Shown here: positions 58,101 to 64,000 of the stretch, piece by piece
Numbering within the stretch: the stretch's first letter is position 1
Layout: every line of letters begins with the position of its first letter
NCBI GenBank assembly: GCA_036925085.1
Contig: JAUPFP010000032.1
Coordinates: 515,501 to 579,500, forward strand
Length of the DNA: 64,000 nt
Direction: 5' to 3'
Source of the DNA: Brachycybe producta
Lineage: Eukaryota > Arthropoda > Diplopoda > Playtdesmida > Andrognathidae
Position numbers and translations under genes: made by a program
The notes under the pieces: generated by a model
Database searches by the model: none
What the model was told of the DNA's origin: nothing
Seen by the model: the letters and a program-made list of their open reading frames with translations, nothing else

Positions 58101-60823
58101 GTTTTGATTTTTTTTACAGAAAGATCTGGGTTTTTTTGCAGAAAAATTTTGTTTTGTTTTTTTACAGAAGAATTTAAGTTTTTTTTTTATAGAAAACTGA
58201 GGTTTTTTTTTACAGAAAAATTTGGGTTTTGTACCAAAAAAATTCGGTTTTTCTTACAGAACAATTTGGGGGTTTTACAGAATTTTTTTTTTACAGAAAA
58301 AATTAGGTATTTTTACAGAAAAATTTGTTTTTTTTTTTTACAAAAAAATTTGTTTTTTTTTACAAAAAAATTTGTTTTTTTTTTACAGAAAAAATTGTGG
58401 GTATTTTTACAGAAAAATTTGTTTTTTTTACAGAAAAATCTGTATTTTTACAGAAAAATTTGTTTTTTTACAGAAAAATTTGCGGGTTTTTTTACAGAAA
58501 AATTTGTTGGTTTTTTTACAGAAACATCTGGGTGTTTTACGAAAAAAATTCCGTTTTTCTTACAGAACAATTTTGGGGTTTGTTTCTACTAAAATTGGTG
58601 ATTTAAAAAAAAAATTAATATTTTTAAAATTTTAATAAAAATAAGTTCACCTTTTTTTTTAAAAAAAAGATAATTTGTGACATTTATACAGAAGAAATTT
58701 AAAAAAAAAAATTTGCGAATTTTTTTTACAAGAAAATAATTTAAAATTTGCCTATTTTTTTTAAATAAAACTTTTTATTTTTAAAAATATTTATAAATTT
58801 TTGAAATTAAAAAAATTTAAAATTTTTAAATTCGGGAATTTCCCTCATCTGAACCAGTGGGTCCCAATATGCATTAGCAAATTTGATCAAAGGGTAGAAC
58901 CAAACCGAATCTACACATTAGGGAATCAGTTCGATCTGTACTGGCGAACCGGTTCTATCAGTTCCAGTAATTGGTGAACCGGTTCTACGCGGGTACCGAA
59001 CACAGGCAAATGTGCTCAGCAAGATGCAGCCGTTTGCCCCGCCCCTTTTATGAGGAACAGCAACTTCTAATTGGTTTGTTATTTGGTCTGACGTCACATG
59101 CCCCGCCCTTATCAATTTCTAATTGGTTGCTGAGCACACTTGCCCGTGTTCCGAACCGTTGACAGCTCTAGAAAAAACCATTGTTTCGTTAAAAAAAATT
59201 CGCTCCACTCTGAAGACCATAAAATAAGATGTTTTTCGATGCATTTCAGGTTCGGCTGATCGACTCCGAATGGGAAGTCCACAATTACGTGTTGAAAACC
59301 CTCGAGATCACTCCCGAACAGACTCACGCCAACCACATCTGGGACATCAATAAAGTGTTAGCCGATTGGACACTGATGCCACGTATCGTCTATCACCAAT
59401 CGATGGAGACGCAGACCGGATCGGAAGACCCGAACGACATCCAGACGATCGAGAATCCGGTGATTACGGTCGAAGTCAGTCAAATGAAAGTGATTGCCGG
59501 CGTCACGAACGATACAGGTAATGGCTGCCAGTGCAACAAAGGTAGTCATTCTCAAACGCCTGGCCACGGAACACTCGCTAAGAGTGTTCGTGGCCAGGCG
59601 TTGGGTGTATTTGAGGCTATTTTCTATTAAACGACGTTGATTTCGAATGAAGCCAGCCTTTAATTTAAGGTTTATTGTCTAATCCTACAGGTAACGTTTC
59701 TTTAGCGCTGAAACACTTGGGAATGACTTCGGTGCCGTGTTTTGCGAATGCCGTCAATGCGGCCGTAAGTGCCGGAATCGATGCGATCAAATCACCCAGC
59801 GTCAACGAACTGATCACCAGAGCTCGTCGGCTCGTGTCGCATTTTACGAGAAGTTTACGAGACAGATTCACTCTGGGAAAAAAGGCAGACGAGATGCGGG
59901 TGGTTACAGCAAGCGAAGGTCCGACGGATGCCGTCAACGAATTGGTGGTCGATGTTTCGAACCGTTGGACCACGACGGCCGAAATGTTACGTCGACTTCT
60001 CGAGCTGAAAGGTCCTTTGACCGCGATGCTAATGGTTCACAAGGAAAGGTCCGTTCGCGAGTTAGGGCTCACTACCGAAGAGTGGTACCAGTTGGAAGAG
60101 CTGTACGGAGCGATGAAGGCCGTTTCGATCTCGATCGGTCTCTTGGGAGGTGACGAGCACGCGTCTTGTAGTATGGTGGCTCCGTTGCTTCATCGGCTCA
60201 AGGAGAAATTTATGAAGATCATGGAACACGACACTCCAGCCGTGTTTCAGTACAAGAAAGTGGTCTGGGACCACTTGAATCCGCATTTTAACGACGTCGA
60301 CACGCAGTCCATGTTTAATATATCATCGTTATTGGATCCTCGCTTCAAGGATCTGGTTTTCTTAACCGAAACTCAGCGAGAGGAAACGATTCAAACTGTG
60401 AGGCAGATGGTGATCGAACTCGACGAATCGAATCAGAGCATTCTGGGCGGAAAGGAACTGGATTCGCCGCGGCCGAAACGAACCCGACAGCGTCTTCAGG
60501 AACTCGATATGCTGTTCGGAGTCGACGACGATAAGGATATTAACGCTACGATCGGCTCTTCGAGTAACGATCTCGACAAATATTTACAGGAGGCTCCGAT
60601 CGACATCAAAGACTCTCCGCTCGATTGGTGGAAACGGAACTGGCATAGGTATCCGTCGGTGGCCAAGTTGGCACGACGGCACCTATGTATTCCGTCCACT
60701 TCGGTGCCGAGCGAGTGCATACTCTCGCAAGAGGGTTCCATTTTCTATAACCGACGCAAACGATTGCTTGCCGACGAGATCGACAGCATGATTTTCTTGA
60801 ACCGTAACTTCGACATCGTTTAA
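55159..60823 (+). CDS. BED zinc-finger / hAT-transposase-like protein (ZBED type), four exons
   Basis: Exons 55159-55179 (tentative, seven residues), 56856-57467, 59250-59517 and 59691-60823 join in frame to 677 residues, close to ZBED1-type length. The N-terminal BED finger has Cys47, Cys50, His66 and His71 with a GNTTNL core. The RNase-H-like hAT region has TSDCWT (Asp197) in exon 2, VTND at 296-299 followed by CFAN where hAT proteins have TDN..N and CFAH, and a later NRW block. The C-terminus (about 605-672) is the hAT dimerisation domain with PLDWW, LARRHLCIPSTSVPSE and MIFLNRN. Codon use is GC-richer than the surrounding DNA. No terminal inverted repeats or 8-bp duplication were found around it. 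It may be a domesticated host gene or a hAT element with unseen ends; the altered second Asp block favours loss of transposition. Exons 2-4 are secure, exon 1 is a guess. Confidence 0.75.
55566..55682. mobile_element. Short inverted-repeat element in intron 1 of the hAT-like gene
   Basis: CCGGTTTCGCACGATGC at the left faces GCATCGTGCGAAACTGG at the right, 117 bp overall. Probably a MITE. Confidence 0.55.
55770..56820 (+). repeat. ACGATTTTCTT-type low-complexity array (hAT-like gene intron 1)
   Basis: Over a kilobase of irregular units TTCACGATTTTCTCCTAAAA / AAATTTACGATTTT, each about 18-35 bp. No coding potential. It runs to the acceptor of exon 2 of the hAT-like gene. Confidence 0.8.
57493..58035. 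mobile_element. MITE, copy in the hAT-like gene intron
   Basis: Ends AAGGTGGCTGAATAGATG and the inverse of ATATTCAGCCACCAT, with the shared interior ATGGCGCCACTG / CAATGGCGCCA near each end. Same family as 51319-51868. Confidence 0.65.
58060..58575 (+). repeat. TTTTTTACAGAAAAATTTG array (hAT-like gene intron 2)
   Basis: About 25 units of 18-24 bp, each with a T-run followed by ACAG and AAAAATTTG. Every unit resembles a 3' splice acceptor. Phe/Lys-rich open frames here (up to 199 residues) are repeat artefacts. Confidence 0.85.
59002..59152. mobile_element. MITE with ACAGGCAAATGTGCTCAGCA ends
   Basis: Left tip ACAGGCAAATGTGCTCAGC and right tip GCTGAGCACACTTGCCCGTG with TGACGTCACATG inside. 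Third standalone member of the family at 48263. It ends about 100 bp before exon 3 of the hAT-like gene. Confidence 0.7.
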
Positions 60824-61037
60824 GATGTTGTGGGTCGTGCGGAGGTTGCCGTATTCTGAAACAATTTACGACAAAAGCGATGCGTAGTTTTTACAGTAAG
60901 ACGTCGACTTACGCCGGTTAATTCGTTTCCGAAGGTGTTTCCGCGTTTAACTCGAACGGCGCTTAATGGACGCGCATTTCCCAGAATGCATCGCTTTTAC
61001 CTAACCTGTAATTATCCTAACCACGTATCTATAAGGC
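60824..61037. other. 3' flank of the hAT-like gene
   Basis: GC-richer than the surroundings for about 200 bp, like the coding exons, suggesting 3' UTR. No AATAAA and no inverse of any 5' end sequence were seen. Confidence 0.35.
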
Positions 61038-61298
61038 CGGGTCCACATTAAGCTGACAAAAGTGCAACAGGAGTTGGAGACAAAAACAGAACAGAAACGC
61101 TACGCAAATGTTGCATAGTAGGCTACCGAGACAAAACAAAAACATTTTGATGTTTACTGACTTGAGTCCTGAACATGGAATAGTTTGTGAAATTGTAGAC
61201 AAAACAAAAAAGTCACAGAACTGTCGCCAATTTGTCTCGAAACACTATGTTTCTGTTTTGTTTGTGTTTTGTCGGCTTAATGTGGACCCGGATCCACA
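61038..61298. mobile_element. MITE with CCGGGTCCACATTAAGC ends
   Basis: Tips GCCGGGTCCACATTAAGCTG and CGGCTTAATGTGGACCCGG are inverse. The interior is rich in ACAAAAACA and yields spurious frames. Confidence 0.75.
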
Positions 61299-61750
61299 TC
61301 AAGACGGCAAAGACAAAAACACAACAAAAATGCCAGATAAAGCAGATCTTGAAAACAAAAACAAAACTGAAACAACTGTCAGCAGTTACTCAAGACAAAA
61401 CCACAACAAATTTGTGAGACACAACACGAACAAATTTTGGTTTTGTTTTCGTTTCTCTAGCTGTCCTTACGTAAACTACGCAACTGTTCTGTTGTTGTTT
61501 TAATAAAACTGCGTCCACAACTGAACAGACAAAAGAGTTGCAAAAAGGTTGCATAATACCGAGACAAAACAGAAACATTTCGATGTTTACCGACTTGAGC
61601 CCGAGACATGGAATATTGTTTATGAAATTTGCAGACAAAACAAAAACAAAACACAAAAGTTGCATAAATGTTTTAAAATTGTCGCCAATTTGTCTCGAAA
61701 CACTTAGTTTTTGTTTTGTTTCTGTTTTGTCAGCTTGATGTGGATCGGGG
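61290..61750. mobile_element. Second, adjacent MITE with GGATCCACATCAAG ends
   Basis: Tips GGATCCACATCAAGACGGC and CAGCTTGATGTGGATC, with the same CGCCAATTTGTCTCGAAACA interior as its neighbour. The two elements share the CCCGGATCC boundary. Confidence 0.65.
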
Positions 61751-62039
61751 GACCTAAGGATCTACGTAAGTCGAGGGACTTCGCTGTATTTTTGTTTTTT
61801 CTCGAATACGTGAAGTTGAGACCATGCGGAAGAGGCTAGTTTAAAATGAAATATTTTGTTATTTAGCTGCGCTGCTTTTACTGGTCTTTTTTTAAATTAA
61901 TTTTCAAATTGTGAGTCATTTCTTATCATCTTAAAACTCCAATTCACTTAATCACAATTTATGACATTTGTATTTAGCATCTTCAGAGAATTAAAATTCA
62001 AAAACTCTTTTAAAAACTAAAATTTTCTAGAATTTCCTT

Positions 62040-62900
62040 GATATTGCATAAAAATCCGGGCCCTCATTATTACTTATAATTATAAATTATGTATTACTAG
62101 GGCTCATATTTTTATGCAATATGAGGGCAAATGTTTTTCAAATTGTGGCCCTCCAAGTGCCAATTATGAAATAATCAGCATCCAATCAACTGTTTCTCAA
62201 CCTGTGGCCCTAGAGCCAATTTTGAAGTAACATTCCTCCATTTGGATAATCCAACAATTATGTATTTTTTTTTCAATCAAAACACTGATTAGAGGTTAGA
62301 ACTCTCTAGTTGCCAACTGGTAATAACAGAGTTCTAGCCTCTAATCAGTGTTTTAATTGAAAAAAAAATACGTAATTGTTGGATGATACAAGTGGAGGAA
62401 TGTTACTTCACAATTGGCCTTTGGGCCACAGATTGAGAAACGGTTGCTTGATACTGCATACAAATCCAAGCTCGATTCATGATGATATCGTTTAAAATAT
62501 ACGTTTAGCTAAAACTTTCTTCGAAAAACTACAACAGTACCTGGTAAATCATTGTGTTTAACGTATTATCATGATCAGGGCTCGGATTTTTATGCAATAT
62601 CAAGCATATGTTTCTCAATCTGTGGCCCAAGAGCCAATTGTGAAATAACAATTTCCCGTTTAGAGATGAACCAACAATTATGGTTTTTTTCAATCACAAA
62701 CACTGGTTAGAGGCTATAACTATAGTTGGCAATTGATAGTAACTAGACATCTAGCCTCTAACCTGCCTTTTTTTGATTAAAAAAGCATAATTGCAGACTT
62801 TTGCAGTTTATCTAAATGATAAAGAAGATTACGACACAATTGGCCCTTGGGCCACAGATTGAGAAACATTTTCTTGTTATTGCATAAAAATTCTAGCCGT
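62040..62900. repeat. Array of palindromic modules
   Basis: Two successive fold-backs (about 62190-62450 and 62605-62870), each with TTTCTCAA(C/T)CTGTGGCCC outside and a CTCTAATCAGTGTTTT-type arm inside, separated by TATTGCATAAAAATCC spacers. A third module is at 49785-50010. Confidence 0.7.
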
Positions 62901-63304
62901 GATTATTATAATTATAAATTATGTACTTAGTAGTACATAGTTTATATAATATGCATAAGTAATAAATAATCAACAGTTGAAAAGGGGGCGTTTACGCGTT
63001 AAAACCGCCTGAGATTCAAAAGGATTTATCTGGCAACACTGTATTATTGTCGTTTTTAATGAGACGTATACTTTGACGTCCTACATTTAACCGTTGGCAG
63101 TTTTTTTTTCCGGTTGACAACTCGTGATAATCTGCTGCCTGTTAGGTAAAACCACTTAATTCGCCTGCAAATTTCATGTTATTTTTAATCTATTTTTGAT
63201 AATTATATATAAAACAATGGCAGTGCAAATAACGGTAACTAATGACGGCAGTGTTGCCAATTACCGCTTCTTATACATGAAATTTAATTGTTTAATAGTT
63301 TGGA

Positions 63305-64000
63305 AATTCTTTCCAATTAGGCCTGCTCTTGATGCGAACCACTTTGTGGCGCCACAAAAAGTAGTCGTTTTTTGCAGAACATTGATTACGTAGGGGATGT
63401 TCACTCTAGCCACTGTTGCCGGTTTTTTTGCCACGGTCGCTATGAGTGGTTGAGTCCTGCCACAAGTGGCAACCACTGTCAGCAATGATCAAGAGTTATG
63501 CCAATGGTCTACGATAACAGCAAGCTATTGTTTTCAATGCTGGTCCGTGTGAAGTAATCCTCAGCAACCACTTTGTGACACCACAAAGTGGTCATTTTGA
63601 AGTCGGCCTCAGCTTCTATGTAAAAGCTCGTAAAGCTTAGACTTGCTCTTCACGTGAACCACTTTGTGGCGCCACAAAAAGTAGTCATTTTTAGCAGAAC
63701 ATTGATTACGTAGGGGATGTTCACTCTAGCCACTGTTGCCGGTTTTTTTGCCACGGTGGCTATGAGTGGTTGAGTCCTGCCACAAGTGGCAACCACTGTC
63801 AGCAATGATCAAGAGTTATGCCAATGGTCTACGGTAACAGCAAGCTATTGTTTTCAATGCTGGTCCGTGTGAAGTAATCCTCAGCAACCACTTTGTGACA
63901 CCACAAAGTGGTCATTGTGAAGTCGGCCTCAGCTTCTATGTAAAAGCTCGTAAAGCTTAGACTTGCTCTTCACGTGAACCACTTTGTGGCGCAACAAAAA
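63305..64000 (+). repeat. 320-bp tandem satellite, continuing past the window end
   Basis: The marker GAACCACTTTGTGGCGC starts at 63336, 63656 and 63976, an exact 320-bp period. The first two units differ at only a handful of positions. Each unit contains the palindrome CCACTTTGTG...CACAAAGTGG. Confidence 0.9.

Noticed and set aside
57993-58635. 199- and 137-residue Phe/Lys-rich frames
   Set aside because: Produced by the TTTTTACAGAAAAATTTG array; no codon bias or domain.
61108-61738. Overlapping frames with Lys/Thr/Asn-rich peptides
   Set aside because: Located inside two MITEs with ACAAAAACA-rich interiors and open on both strands.

Overview
The window reads as AT-rich, repeat-laden nuclear DNA of an animal, most likely an invertebrate. 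Genes are split by spliceosomal introns (GT-AG, one GC-AG candidate), coding exons are a small fraction, and MITEs, Helitron-like elements, LINE pieces, solo LTRs, fold-back elements and minisatellites fill most of the rest. I cannot name the species.

Layout: (1) 1.5-11.3 kb and 17.7-24.7 kb, minus strand: two closely related CYP2-clan-like cytochrome P450 genes (P450-A, P450-B) in a duplicated block of about 10-12 kb. The copies share introns and some old transposons but differ by later insertions: an RTE-type LINE and two LINE scraps in A; a solo LTR, an LTR fragment, a 0.67 kb insertion and a 32-bp minisatellite in B. (2) 12.1-16.1 kb: spacer with a Helitron, a tRNA-like SINE head, a MITE with 38-bp inverted repeats and a nested pair of transposons with clear target-site duplications. 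(3) 26.0-32.4 kb and 35.8-44.3 kb, minus strand: a second pair of P450 genes (P450-C, P450-D). All four P450 genes can be spliced by hand into six-exon frames with no stops (487, 485, 490 and 490 residues) and identical intron phases.

(4) 46.6-53.8 kb, plus strand: seven short exons encoding what I recognise as the C-terminal domain of the Fanconi anaemia protein FANCE. A phase-compatible upstream exon at 34.2 kb would place all of P450-D inside a FANCE intron on the opposite strand. (5) 55.2-60.8 kb, plus strand: a BED-finger/hAT-dimerisation protein (ZBED or hAT-transposase type) with open, phase-matched exons and introns full of low-complexity arrays, including a decoy array of 3' splice sites. 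(6) 61.0-64.0 kb: MITEs, palindromic modules and a 320-bp tandem satellite running off the end.

The P450s are predicted ER-membrane monooxygenases that probably share substrates as recent paralogues. FANCE and the hAT-like gene are unrelated neighbours. No rRNA, CRISPR or prokaryotic operon structure was seen.
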